Of a DNA stretch of 64,000 nt, positions 7,879 through 16,325 are shown in pieces. The DNA is from Mycobacterium sp. GA-0227b (GTDB lineage Bacteria > Actinomycetota > Actinomycetes > Mycobacteriales > Mycobacteriaceae): NCBI RefSeq assembly GCF_001499855.1, contig NZ_LQIK01000008.1:1-64000 (forward strand), in the 5' to 3' direction. The translations under genes and the position numbers were made by a program. The notes under the pieces are model-generated. The model made no database searches. It was not told where the DNA came from and saw only the letters and a program-made list of their open reading frames with translations. Every line of letters starts with the position of its first letter. Within the stretch, counting starts at the first letter, position 1.

Positions 7879-9681
7879 TCAGCGGGTGGCCCCGTTGATC
7901 TGCGGCGTGGAGATCATCCCCTTCTCGACACCCCACATGAGCGCGATCGTGCGGTACTCGCCGGTGGAGATCAGGTGGACGAGCGCCTGGCGCAGCGACT
8001 CGGCCAGCCCCGAGCCCTTGGCCACCGGCCAGCCGTAGAGCGCAGAGTTGAACACGTCACCGGCGGCTTCCAAGGCCCCGCCCGAGGTCTTGATCGCGAA
8101 CCCCGTCACCGGGGAATCCGCGGCCATGGCGTCGACCTCGCCGTTGATCAGCGCCGCGTTGAGATCGTCCTGGGTGACGTAGACGACCTTGTCGATCGGC
8201 GCCGACCCGGCCGCGACGCAGTCCGCGCTCTTGGCCGGGATCTCCTCCGTCTCCTGCAGCGACGCGTACGAGACGCCGATTCGCAGCCCGCACGCGTCGG
8301 CCGGGGTGAGTCCGGACCCGGCGCGCTGCGCCCACAGCGTGCCCGCCCGGAAGTAGGTGACGAAGTCGACCGACTCCTCGCGCTCCTTGGTGTCGGTGAA
8401 CGACGACATGCCCACGTTGAAGTCGCCGGCGCGCACCGACGGCAGTATCGCCTCGAACGCGGTTTCGCGGTATTCCGGCACCAAGCCCAACGTCCGCGCG
8501 ACCGCGTTCATCAGGTCGACGTCGAAGCCGACGATCTGCCCGGTGGCGTCCTTGAATTCGTTTGGCGCATAAGGGGTGTTGACGCCGATGACGAGCCGGC
8601 CCGTCGACCGGATCTCCTCGGGCACGGTCGACGCGATCGCTTCTACGGCGCCGGGCGCGGCGGTCGGCGTCGCCGTCGTGGCTTCGACGCCGGCCGGTTT
8701 CGTGTCGTTGCGATCGGCGCCGCCGCGCCACTGCAGCACGCCGAAGGTGCCCAGCGCCGCCACCAGCACCACCGACCCGGCCACCGCCAGCACCCGCCGC
8801 GACACCCGGGGCTTGCGCGCCGGCGCCCGTCGGGCCTGGTGTCGGCCGCTGCCCGCGGTGCGCACCGGGGCGTTGAGCGCCCGGCGCGCGGCCTCGGCCA
8901 GGTCACCCGCCTTCTGGTAGCGCTTGGCCGGTTTCTTGGCCATGCCCTTGGCGTTCACCTCGTCGAAGGCCGCCAACCGCGGGTCGACCGCCGACGGTTT
9001 GGGCACCTCCTTGGTCATGTGGCCGGCGATCTGCTGCTCGAGGCTGTCGGCCGGATAGGGCCGCACACCGGTGAGGCATTCGTAGAGCACGCAGGCCAGC
9101 GCATAGATGTCGGCGGTCGCATCGACCGGCTTGCCCTCGAAGCGCTCAGGGGCCATGTACGCCATCGTCCCCAGCGTGCTGCCGGCGGTCGTCAGGCCCT
9201 TCTCACCTGCGGTGCGCGCCAACCCGAAGTCGATGAGGTAGACGAAGTCGCGCTCGGTGATGAGAATGTTCGACGGCTTGATGTCGCGGTGGATCAGGCC
9301 CGCCGAGTGTGCGGCGTCCAGCGCCGTGGCGACCTGCTCGACGACCTTGACCGCCAGCGCCGTGTCGATCGCCTTACCGGTGTCGGTGAGGACCGTGCCG
9401 AGGTTGCTGCCCTCGATGAGCCGCATGTCGAGGTAGAGCCGGCCGTCGATCTCGCCGAAACCGTGAATCGGCACCACATGGGGGTCGTTGAGCCCGGCGG
9501 CGGCCTGCGATTCGCGTCGGAAGCGCTGTTGGAACGTCTCGTCGGCGGCCATGCTGGGCGGCAACACCTTCAGCGCGACGATGCGATCGGTTCTGGTGTC
9601 GTAGGCGCGGTAGACCTCGCCCATTCCTCCGCGGCCGATCAGCTGCTGCAGCTGGTAATGCCCGAATGGCGTCGCATCCAC
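7879..9681 (-). CDS. Receptor Ser/Thr protein kinase with extracellular amino-acid-binding (SBP_bac_3) domain
   Basis: From GTG 9681 the protein has 600 residues. The cytoplasmic kinase domain spans 7-270 with glycine loop GRGGMGEV (16-23), ATP lysine K38, HRDIKPSN (131-138), DFG (151-153) and MAPER (176-180). A basic linker precedes one membrane segment at about 297-317. Outside the cell, residues 352-590 form a type-3 solute-binding fold starting RLVIGVNTPYAPNEF and containing GFDVDLMNAVARTLG, the pattern of polar amino-acid ABC receptors. This suggests ligand binding outside drives phosphorylation inside. A TTG 10 codons upstream is an alternative start; neither has a strong ribosome site. 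Confidence 0.88.
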   Translation of the reverse strand: MDATPFGHYQLQQLIGRGGMGEVYRAYDTRTDRIVALKVLPPSMAADETFQQRFRRESQAAAGLNDPHVVPIHGFGEIDGRLYLDMRLIEGSNLGTVLTDTGKAIDTALAVKVVEQVATALDAAHSAGLIHRDIKPSNILITERDFVYLIDFGLARTAGEKGLTTAGSTLGTMAYMAPERFEGKPVDATADIYALACVLYECLTGVRPYPADSLEQQIAGHMTKEVPKPSAVDPRLAAFDEVNAKGMAKKPAKRYQKAGDLAEAARRALNAPVRTAGSGRHQARRAPARKPRVSRRVLAVAGSVVLVAALGTFGVLQWRGGADRNDTKPAGVEATTATPTAAPGAVEAIASTVPEEIRSTGRLVIGVNTPYAPNEFKDATGQIVGFDVDLMNAVARTLGLVPEYRETAFEAILPSVRAGDFNVGMSSFTDTKEREESVDFVTYFRAGTLWAQRAGSGLTPADACGLRIGVSYASLQETEEIPAKSADCVAAGSAPIDKVVYVTQDDLNAALINGEVDAMAADSPVTGFAIKTSGGALEAAGDVFNSALYGWPVAKGSGLAESLRQALVHLISTGEYRTIALMWGVEKGMISTPQINGATR

Positions 9682-9879
9682 CGTCTCTATTAGCCCCTCG
9701 ACAGCGGCCAACCCCGCATCGTGTGTCGATTGAAGCTACCTCATGTTTGCCAGCGACGCTGAGCAAACGACGCTGCCGCTGATCGACGGCTCGGGCCGGC
9801 GGGCGGACACGCTGCTGCCGGGCGCGCTCGCGGAAAAAGACGATGTTTGAGGATTGACGCTGGTGGTAAAAGCACCGGC

Positions 9880-10410
9880 ATGTTGATCAACGTGACGAAG
9901 TTTTCACCGCTCTTCGTGGCGGGCGCGGCCGCAGCCGCGATCGCTGCCGCGCCCGTAGGCTTCGCTTCGCCGTCGTTCCTTCCGACCGGTGGCTTGTCGG
10001 GCTGTGTCGACCCTGACGGCACGAGCTGCGCGGCCCCCGCACCTGCGCCGGCTCCCGCACCAGCGCCGGCTCCCGCCCCTGCGCCCGCTCCGATGCCCGG
10101 TGCCTGGGTCCCGCCGCCTCCGCCGCCTCCGCCCGGCGCGCCCGCTGTGGCCGGCGCCGTTCCGGGTGGACCGGGCGGCGTGGCCGGACCCGAGGGCGCG
10201 GCCGGCGCCATCCCCGGCGGACCGGGCGGCGTGGCCGGACCCGAGGGTGCCGCCGGCACCATTCCCGGCGGACCGGGCGGCGTGGCCGGACCCGAGGGCG
10301 CGGCAGGCGCGATTCCCGGCGGCCCCTCCGGCGCGGCCGGACCGCAGGGCGCCGCAGGCTGCATTCCCGGCGTCGGTTGCGGCGGCGTGCCCGCCACCGA
10401 CATCCCCTGA
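9880..10410 (+). CDS. Secreted Pro/Ala-rich protein with collagen-like repeats
   Basis: From ATG 9880 the protein has 176 residues. A Sec signal peptide (MLINVTKFSPLFVAGAAAAAIAAAP) leads into a short region with two Cys. Then come an alternating AP tract, a run of eight prolines, and four 17-residue units of the form IPGGPGGVAGPEGAAGA. The tail GCIPGVGCGG adds two more Cys. Gly-X-Y character is strong but the 17-residue period breaks the triplet register. It may be a surface or wall-associated protein. It is divergent from the receptor kinase, and its 3' end is 5 bp from the convergent P450 gene. Confidence 0.75.
   Translation: MLINVTKFSPLFVAGAAAAAIAAAPVGFASPSFLPTGGLSGCVDPDGTSCAAPAPAPAPAPAPAPAPAPAPMPGAWVPPPPPPPPGAPAVAGAVPGGPGGVAGPEGAAGAIPGGPGGVAGPEGAAGTIPGGPGGVAGPEGAAGAIPGGPSGAAGPQGAAGCIPGVGCGGVPATDIP
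10159..10362 (+). repeat. Four tandem 51-bp coding repeats
   Basis: Units start at 10159, 10210, 10261 and 10312, each 17 codons. The first three are nearly identical and the fourth has diverged (GPSGAAGPQGAAGC). Copy-number change would keep frame, so this is a likely length-polymorphic site. Confidence 0.9.
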
Positions 10411-10415
10411 GCGGC

Positions 10416-11795
10416 TTACGTAGCCGATGACGTGTCGGCGGTGGCGGGTCGGGATTCACCTTGACCCGCCGTCGTCGGCCCGGCAATCTTCCTCGCCGCC
10501 ACGGTGATTCGCGCGCCACGGTGCGGCGTCATGATCACGTGCTTGAGCTTCTGCCGCTCGCCCGCCGCGCTGGTCGTCGCCAACTCGACGCGCCGCAGCA
10601 CCTCGCGCAGCACCACGCGCATCTCCACCATCGCGAATCCCGCACCCAGACAACGCCGATTGCCGCCACCGAACGGCAGCCACGTGGTCGGGCTCAGCGT
10701 CACGCCGATCATCCGGTCCGGATCGAAGCGGTCGGGTTCGGGGTAGATGTCGGCGTTGTCGTGCACCAGCGAGATGCTCGGCACCACCATAACGCCTGCG
10801 GGCAGCCGGTACCCGCCGATGTCCACCGGCTCGGTCAGCGTCCGGCCCACGTCGGGCACCACCGGACGGATCCGCAGCGTCTCCTTGGCGATCGCGTCGA
10901 GGTACTCCTCATCGCCGGATTCCGCCGCGCGCACCGCCTTTGCGAGCACATCCGGGTGGCGGGTCAACCGCTCCAGCGCCCACGACAGCCCGGTCGCGGT
11001 CGTGTCGTGGCCGGCCACCAGCAGCGTCATCAGCTGATCGCGCAATTCCCGGTCACTCATGCCGGCCCCCTCGTCGACACCGGACCGCACCAGCATCGCC
11101 AGCGCGTCGGTGCGGTCGGCGAGGTGCGGATCGGCACGGCGGTCGGCGATCTCCGCATACAGCAGCCGGTCGGCCTCGGCCATGTTGTGGCGCAACCGCT
11201 TCCACAACCGGTGGTTCAGCAGCTTCGGCTTGGCGATCGCGAGCGACGCCCACGGCCCCACGCTCAACAGCCGCGGCATCACCTCCCGTAGCGCCGCCAA
11301 CCGCTCCGGGTCGCTGGCGCCGATCACCGTCCGCAGGATCACCTCGAGCGTGATCTCCGACATCTTCGGCGCCGCCGCGAACGGCTTACCCACCGGCCAG
11401 CCGGCGATGTTCTCCGCGGCGATCTCGGCCATCACATCCGCCTGACGCGCGACGGCGTCGCGGTGGAACGGCGCCATCATCAGCCGGCGGCGCTCGCGGT
11501 GCACGTCCTCGTCGATCACCAACACCGAGCTGTCCCCGAGCAGGCCGGAAAGCATCGAATTCGCCTCGCCCGCATGGTAGATACATGGGTCACCGGCGAA
11601 CACGGTCTTGATGTCGGCCGGGTCGCCGAGGTAGACCATCGGGCCGACCATGGAGTTGGCCAGCGTGAAGACCTTGCCGTAGCGGCGCTGGCACATCGAC
11701 ACGATCGGCGTCCACCACCGCATCATCAGCAACAGCAACGCGAACGACGGGAGCCGAGGCCCCGGCGGCAGTGCCGACTCCTTTGTTGGACTCAT
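10416..11795 (-). CDS. Cytochrome P450
   Basis: This 459-residue protein is a class-I bacterial P450. The oxygen-binding I helix shows AGHDTTA, the K helix ExxR is KETLR, and the heme loop is FGGGNRRCLGAGFA with thiolate Cys382. An N-terminal hydrophobic stretch (LPSFALLLLMMRWW) resembles the CYP135/CYP138 groups of mycobacteria. The start is ATG 11795; codons further upstream are basic and non-homologous. A TACTCT hexamer lies about 10 bases before the ATG, so a near-leaderless transcript is possible. It is divergent from the large membrane protein. The substrate cannot be inferred. Confidence 0.9.
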   Translation of the reverse strand: MSPTKESALPPGPRLPSFALLLLMMRWWTPIVSMCQRRYGKVFTLANSMVGPMVYLGDPADIKTVFAGDPCIYHAGEANSMLSGLLGDSSVLVIDEDVHRERRRLMMAPFHRDAVARQADVMAEIAAENIAGWPVGKPFAAAPKMSEITLEVILRTVIGASDPERLAALREVMPRLLSVGPWASLAIAKPKLLNHRLWKRLRHNMAEADRLLYAEIADRRADPHLADRTDALAMLVRSGVDEGAGMSDRELRDQLMTLLVAGHDTTATGLSWALERLTRHPDVLAKAVRAAESGDEEYLDAIAKETLRIRPVVPDVGRTLTEPVDIGGYRLPAGVMVVPSISLVHDNADIYPEPDRFDPDRMIGVTLSPTTWLPFGGGNRRCLGAGFAMVEMRVVLREVLRRVELATTSAAGERQKLKHVIMTPHRGARITVAARKIAGPTTAGQGESRPATADTSSAT

Positions 11796-11913
11796 GCCTA
11801 ATAGAGTACGTCCGCAACGCGCTCGACGGAATGGCTCCTCGGCACTGGACACGGGCTAAGTTGTCGGCGGGTCGCTACCGACGTGGCCCCCAACCGGAGA
11901 AGATCGTTGACTC

Positions 11914-14289
11914 ATGCGCGTTGACGGGCGGGACATCACCGTCTCGGGCAGCCTGCTGCAGCCACTGACGAGGCGGACCAACGACATCGTCCGCGTCGTG
12001 CTCGCCGCGCTGTTCCTCGCGGTCGTCGTCACCAGCTCGCTGATCACCCGCAACGAGTGGGTCGCGCTGGAACGCTCGATCTCCGAGATCGTCGCCGTGT
12101 TGACCCCGACCCAGGCGGACCTGGTCTACCTCGTCTACGGCATCGCGATCGTCGCGCTGCCGTTCGTGATCCTCGTCGGCCTGATCCTGTCGCGGCAGTG
12201 GAAACTGCTCGGCGCCTACGCCGCGGCCGCCGCCATCGCAGGGTTGGCGTTGTCGATCAGCGGCTTCGGACTCACGGCGCCGCGGTGGCACTTCGATCTG
12301 TCCGGCCGACTCGACACGTTCTCCTCACAGTTCGTCGACGACCCCCGCTGGATCGCGATGCTCGCCGCGGTGCTCACCGTGTCGGGGCCGTGGCTGCCGA
12401 CCCGCTGGCGGCGCTGGTGGTGGGCGCTGCTGCTGGCGTTCGTGCCGATTCACCTGATGATCAGCGCGGTGGTGCCGGCCCGCTCGCTGCTCGGGCTGGC
12501 CGTCGGCTGGCTGATCGGGGCGCTGGTCGTGCTCGTCGTGGGCACGCCCGGGCTGGAGGTGCCGCTCGACGGCGCCGTGCGGGCGATGGCCCGCCGCGGG
12601 TGCGTCGTTTCCAGCATCCAGGTGGTGCGGCCGGCCGGCGCCGGCCCGCTGCTGCTCAACGCCACCTGCGAGGAGCAGCAGTCGACGGCGGTGATGGAGC
12701 TGTACGGCCCACACCAGCGCGGCGGCGGTGTGCTGCTGCAGCTGTGGCGCAAGGTGCGGCTGCGCGACCGCGAGACCGCGCCGCTGCATGCGTCGATGCG
12801 CCGCCTCGTCGAACACCGCGCGCTGATGGCCATCGCGATCGGCGAGCTCAAGATCGCGAACACCTCGACGATCGCTGTCGCCGCGCTCGACCGGGGCTGG
12901 ACGCTGTACGCGCACACCCCACCGCGCGGGATACCGATCAACGAGTGCGTCGAGTCGATACCCGTCGGGCGCGTGTGGGAATCGCTGCGCGAACTGCACG
13001 ACTGCCAGATCTCGCACGGCGACCTGCGCAGCAGCGAGATCACCGTCGACGAAGACACCGTGTTGTTCGGCGGGTTCGACTACGCCGAGTACGGCGCCAC
13101 CGACGCCCAGCTGCGCACCGACATCGCTCAGCTGCTGGTGACGACGACGCACCTTTACGACGCGAGTTCGGCGGTGCGCGCGGCGATCGACGCGTTCGGC
13201 AAGGACACCGTGCTGACCGCGTCGCGACGGTTGACCTCGGCCGCGATGTCGCCGGGCATCCGCCATTCCGTCGAAGACGCCAAGGCGGTGATCTCCGCCG
13301 CGCGCGATGAGGTGAAGCGCCAGACCCGCGTCGACGAGATTCGCACCGAGACCGTCACCCGGTTCACCCGCAGCCAGGTGATCCAGTTGGTGCTGCTCGC
13401 CGCGCTGGTCTACGTCGCCTATCCGTTCATCAGTTCGGTGCCGACGTTCATCACCGAACTGCGCACCGCGAACTGGTGGTGGGCGCTGCTGGGCCTGACC
13501 GCGTCGAGCCTGACGTATCTCGGTGCGGCGGCGGCACTTTGGGCGTGCGCGGACGGACTGGTGAACCTACGTGGTCTGGTCGTCATGCAGGTGGCGAACA
13601 AGTTCGCGGCCACGACGACGCCCGCGGGAGTCGGGGGGCTGGCGCTGTCGGCCCGGTATCTACAGAAGGGCGGCGTCAGCCCGATGCGCGCCACCACCGC
13701 CGTCGCCCTGCAGCAGTCAGTCCAGGTGATCACCCACCTCGGGCTGCTCATCTTCTTCTCCACCGCCGCGGGCGTATCGGCCGACCTGTCCCGCTTCGTC
13801 CCGAACGCGACGCTGCTGTACCTGATCGGCGGTGTGCTGCTCGGGCTGATCGGCACGTTCCTGTTGGTGCCGAAACTGCGCCACTGGCTGGCGACGGCGG
13901 TGCGGCCGCGACTGCAGGAGATGATCGGCCACCTCGTCGCGCTGGCCCGCGAGCCCCGGCGGCTGGCGGTGATCATGGCGGGGTGCGCGGCGACCACCCT
14001 CGGCAACGCGTTCGCGCTGTGGGCGGCGATCGAGGCGTTCGGCGGCGACACCTCGTTCGTCACCGTCACCGTCGTGACGATGATCGGCGGCACGCTGGCC
14101 TCGGCGGCGCCGACGCCCGGCGGTATCGGCGCGGTCGAAGCGGCGCTGATCGGCGGATTGGCCGCATTCGGCATGCCCGCCGCGGTGGCCGTGCCGTCGG
14201 TTCTGCTCTACCGGGTGCTGACGATCTGGCTGCCGGTGTTCGCCGGCTGGCAGGTGATGCGCTGGATGACCAGAAACGGGAAAATTTAG
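11914..14289 (+). CDS. Large membrane protein: N-terminal TM module, pseudokinase-like domain, C-terminal flippase-like (LPG synthase TM) module
   Basis: This 791-residue protein has six or so membrane segments in residues 25-215. A soluble domain at about 220-470 is kinase-like: it has HGDLRSSEI where a kinase would show HGDLxxxN, and GGFDYAEYG where DFG is expected. It is therefore probably catalytically impaired. Residues 490-790 carry about seven membrane segments with TTTPAGVGGLALSARYL and SAAPTPGGIGAVEAALIGG, the conserved motifs of the lysylphosphatidylglycerol synthase TM / UPF0104 family. It has no aminoacyl-transferase domain. A lipid flippase or transporter role is inference. Confidence 0.8.
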   Translation: MRVDGRDITVSGSLLQPLTRRTNDIVRVVLAALFLAVVVTSSLITRNEWVALERSISEIVAVLTPTQADLVYLVYGIAIVALPFVILVGLILSRQWKLLGAYAAAAAIAGLALSISGFGLTAPRWHFDLSGRLDTFSSQFVDDPRWIAMLAAVLTVSGPWLPTRWRRWWWALLLAFVPIHLMISAVVPARSLLGLAVGWLIGALVVLVVGTPGLEVPLDGAVRAMARRGCVVSSIQVVRPAGAGPLLLNATCEEQQSTAVMELYGPHQRGGGVLLQLWRKVRLRDRETAPLHASMRRLVEHRALMAIAIGELKIANTSTIAVAALDRGWTLYAHTPPRGIPINECVESIPVGRVWESLRELHDCQISHGDLRSSEITVDEDTVLFGGFDYAEYGATDAQLRTDIAQLLVTTTHLYDASSAVRAAIDAFGKDTVLTASRRLTSAAMSPGIRHSVEDAKAVISAARDEVKRQTRVDEIRTETVTRFTRSQVIQLVLLAALVYVAYPFISSVPTFITELRTANWWWALLGLTASSLTYLGAAAALWACADGLVNLRGLVVMQVANKFAATTTPAGVGGLALSARYLQKGGVSPMRATTAVALQQSVQVITHLGLLIFFSTAAGVSADLSRFVPNATLLYLIGGVLLGLIGTFLLVPKLRHWLATAVRPRLQEMIGHLVALAREPRRLAVIMAGCAATTLGNAFALWAAIEAFGGDTSFVTVTVVTMIGGTLASAAPTPGGIGAVEAALIGGLAAFGMPAAVAVPSVLLYRVLTIWLPVFAGWQVMRWMTRNGKI

Positions 14290-14304
14290 CCTGGTGTCGA
14301 GCGT

Positions 14305-14336
14305 CCTCCACTGCCCGACGGACCGAGCAGTGGAGG
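14305..14336. terminator. Dyad downstream of the membrane-protein gene
   Basis: cctccactgc and gcagtggagg form a 10-bp perfect stem with a 12-base loop, 16 bases after the stop of the membrane-protein gene. No U-tract follows, so it may be a Rho-assisted end, or an operator for the downstream methyltransferase. Confidence 0.5.
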
Positions 14337-14340
14337 TAAT

Positions 14341-14359
14341 GTCGACACATCGTGTCGAA
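14341..14359. promoter_or_regulatory. Dyad upstream of the methyltransferase pair
   Basis: gtcgacac-atc-gtgtcgaa is a near-perfect 8-bp inverted repeat located 55 bases before the first methyltransferase. This is a typical size and position for a repressor site. No nearby regulator gene is obvious. Confidence 0.4.
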
Positions 14360-14413
14360 CAGCCTGCGCGATAGTTGGCCAGTCGATCCCTCAATTGCAT
14401 CTAAGGGCGGACC

Positions 14414-15358
14414 GTGACAGGAACATCAGGAACAAAGCAAAGCTCGGCACCACAGGCACAGTCGAAGTGGCTGTCGAAATCCGCATCGGAAACCCGCGGC
14501 TCGGACAAGGACGAAGTCCAGTTCCACTACGACATCTCCAATGACTTCTTCAAGCTGTGGCAGGACCCGACCCAGACCTACAGCTGCGCCTACTTCGAGC
14601 GCGACGATTACACGCTCGAGCAGGCCCAGCGGGCCAAAGTCGACCTGTCCCTCAGCAAGCTCGGCCTGCAGCCGGGCATGACGCTGCTCGACATCGGCTG
14701 TGGGTGGGGCTCGACGATCGCGCGTGCGGTGGAGAAGTACGACGTCAACGTCATCGGCCTGACGCTCTCGGAGAACCAGAAGCAGCACATCGAGGACTAC
14801 TGGTTTCCCAAGCTCAAGAGCGACCGGAAGATGGAAGTCCGGCTGCAGCCGTGGGAGGAATTCGAGGGCAAGGTCGACCGGATCGTGTCGATCGGCGCGT
14901 TCGAGCACTTCGGCTTCAACAAGTACGACGACTACTTCAAGAAGACGTTCAGCTGGCTGCCCGACGACGGCGTGATGATGCTACACACGATCATCATTCC
15001 CGAGGATGAGGAGATCAAGGCCAAGGGCCTGCCGCTGACCATGTCCCGCGTGAGATTCATCAAGTTCATCATGGACGAGATCTACCCCGGTGGACGTTTG
15101 CCACTGGCGTCGATGGTGCGGGAACACGCAAACAAGGCCGGCTACACGGTCACCCGCGAACAGCACCTGCAGCCGCACTACGTCAAGACGCTCGATACCT
15201 GGGCAGCGAACCTGGAGGCCAAAAAGGACGAGGCGATCGCGATCACCTCGGAGCAGATCTACGAGCGCTTCCGCAAATACCTGACCGGTTGTGCAGACCT
15301 TTTCCGCGAGGGCTACACCGACGTCGCTCAGTTCACGTGTGAGAAGGCGGCTGCTTAG
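14414..15358 (+). CDS. Mycolic acid cyclopropane synthase family methyltransferase (CmaA2/PcaA-like)
   Basis: This 314-residue SAM-dependent enzyme acts on mycolic acid precursors. SAM motif I is LLDIGCGWGS (91-100), the mycolate-family signature DPTQTYSCAYFERDDYTLEQAQ spans 51-72, and the active-site acidic motif is GAFEHFG (Glu164). The C-terminus LFREGYTDVAQFTCEK resembles CmaA1, CmaA2 and PcaA. The N-terminus is about 30 residues longer than those enzymes and Ser/Gln rich. The start is GTG 14414. Whether it makes cis or trans cyclopropanes or methyl branches cannot be told from sequence alone. Confidence 0.9.
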   Translation: MTGTSGTKQSSAPQAQSKWLSKSASETRGSDKDEVQFHYDISNDFFKLWQDPTQTYSCAYFERDDYTLEQAQRAKVDLSLSKLGLQPGMTLLDIGCGWGSTIARAVEKYDVNVIGLTLSENQKQHIEDYWFPKLKSDRKMEVRLQPWEEFEGKVDRIVSIGAFEHFGFNKYDDYFKKTFSWLPDDGVMMLHTIIIPEDEEIKAKGLPLTMSRVRFIKFIMDEIYPGGRLPLASMVREHANKAGYTVTREQHLQPHYVKTLDTWAANLEAKKDEAIAITSEQIYERFRKYLTGCADLFREGYTDVAQFTCEKAAA

Positions 15359-15443
15359 CCCATTTACGAAAAGTGCGATATATAAGTTGGTCGTTACGCG
15401 GTCGTCGGGGTCACGTAACACCCGCATAGGAGGCCAATCGAAG

Positions 15444-16325
15444 ATGTCGGATAGTTCGGGGACGACGATGAAGGTGGCGTACGAGGACGTTCAAGCGCAC
15501 TACGACATCTCGAACGATTTCTTCGGTCTCTTCCAGGATCCGACACGGACCTACAGCTGTGCGTTCTACGAGCGTGACGACATGACGCTCGAAGAGGCGC
15601 AGATCGCCAAGATCGATCGCGCGCTTCGCAAGCTCGACCTCCAGCCGGGGATGACGCTGCTCGACGTCGGCTGCGGCTGGGGCTCGGTGATGAAGCGCGC
15701 GATCGAGACCTACGACGTCAACGTCGTCGGGCTGACGCTCAGCCGCAATCAACGTGCGCTCGGCCAGGAGATCCTCGACGCGGTCGAGACGGACCGCTCG
15801 CGGCGGGTGCTGCTCAAGGGCTGGGAGGAGTTCGACGAGCCGGTCGACCGCATCGTCTCCATCGAGGCGTTCGAGGCGTGGCCCAAGTCGAAGTACAAGG
15901 CGTTCTTCGACACGTGCTACCGGCTGATGCCCGCCGACGGCCGGATGGTGCTGCAGACGATCATGGGACACCCGCTCAAGCGCTGGCCCGAGATGGGGAT
16001 TCCGATCGTGATGTCGGACTTGAAGTTCATGCGGTTCATCGCCAAGGAGATCTTCCCCGGCGGCGCGGTGCCGTGCGACGAGGACGTCTACGAGTACGCG
16101 GGCAACGCGGGTTTTTCCGTCGAGGAACTCGACACGATGACCCCGCACTACGTCCGCACGCTCGACACCTGGGCGGAGAAACTGGAGGCCGCCAAGGACC
16201 AGGCGATCGCGGTGACGTCGCAGGAGGTCTACGACCGGTACATGAAGTACCTCGTCGGGTGCTCGGACTTCTTCCAGCGCAACGTCAGCTACGTCGGGCA
16301 GTTCACGCTCACGAAGGCTCAGTAA
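15444..16325 (+). CDS. Mycolic acid methyltransferase family protein (UmaA/MmaA1-like)
   Basis: This 293-residue protein follows the previous methyltransferase by 85 bp. AGGAGG lies 10 bases before ATG 15444. SAM motif [10 protein letters not shown] is at 72-81. The active-site region reads [12 protein letters not shown] in place of FEHFG, as in UmaA and MmaA1, and the tail [12 protein letters not shown] also fits UmaA. This suggests a methyl-branch or methyl-transfer outcome and not cyclopropanation; that is inference. The upstream gap contains gatatataag, a candidate -10, so it may have its own promoter. The 3' end overlaps the convergent ketosynthase-like gene by 7 bp. Confidence 0.88.
   Translation: MSDSSGTTMKVAYEDVQAHYDISNDFFGLFQDPTRTYSCAFYERDDMTLEEAQIAKIDRALRKLDLQPGMTLLDVGCGWGSVMKRAIETYDVNVVGLTLSRNQRALGQEILDAVETDRSRRVLLKGWEEFDEPVDRIVSIEAFEAWPKSKYKAFFDTCYRLMPADGRMVLQTIMGHPLKRWPEMGIPIVMSDLKFMRFIAKEIFPGGAVPCDEDVYEYAGNAGFSVEELDTMTPHYVRTLDTWAEKLEAAKDQAIAVTSQEVYDRYMKYLVGCSDFFQRNVSYVGQFTLTKAQ

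Noticed and set aside
7699..9693. 664-codon plus-strand frame opposite the receptor kinase
   Set aside because: Antisense shadow; all kinase and binding-protein motifs are on the minus strand.
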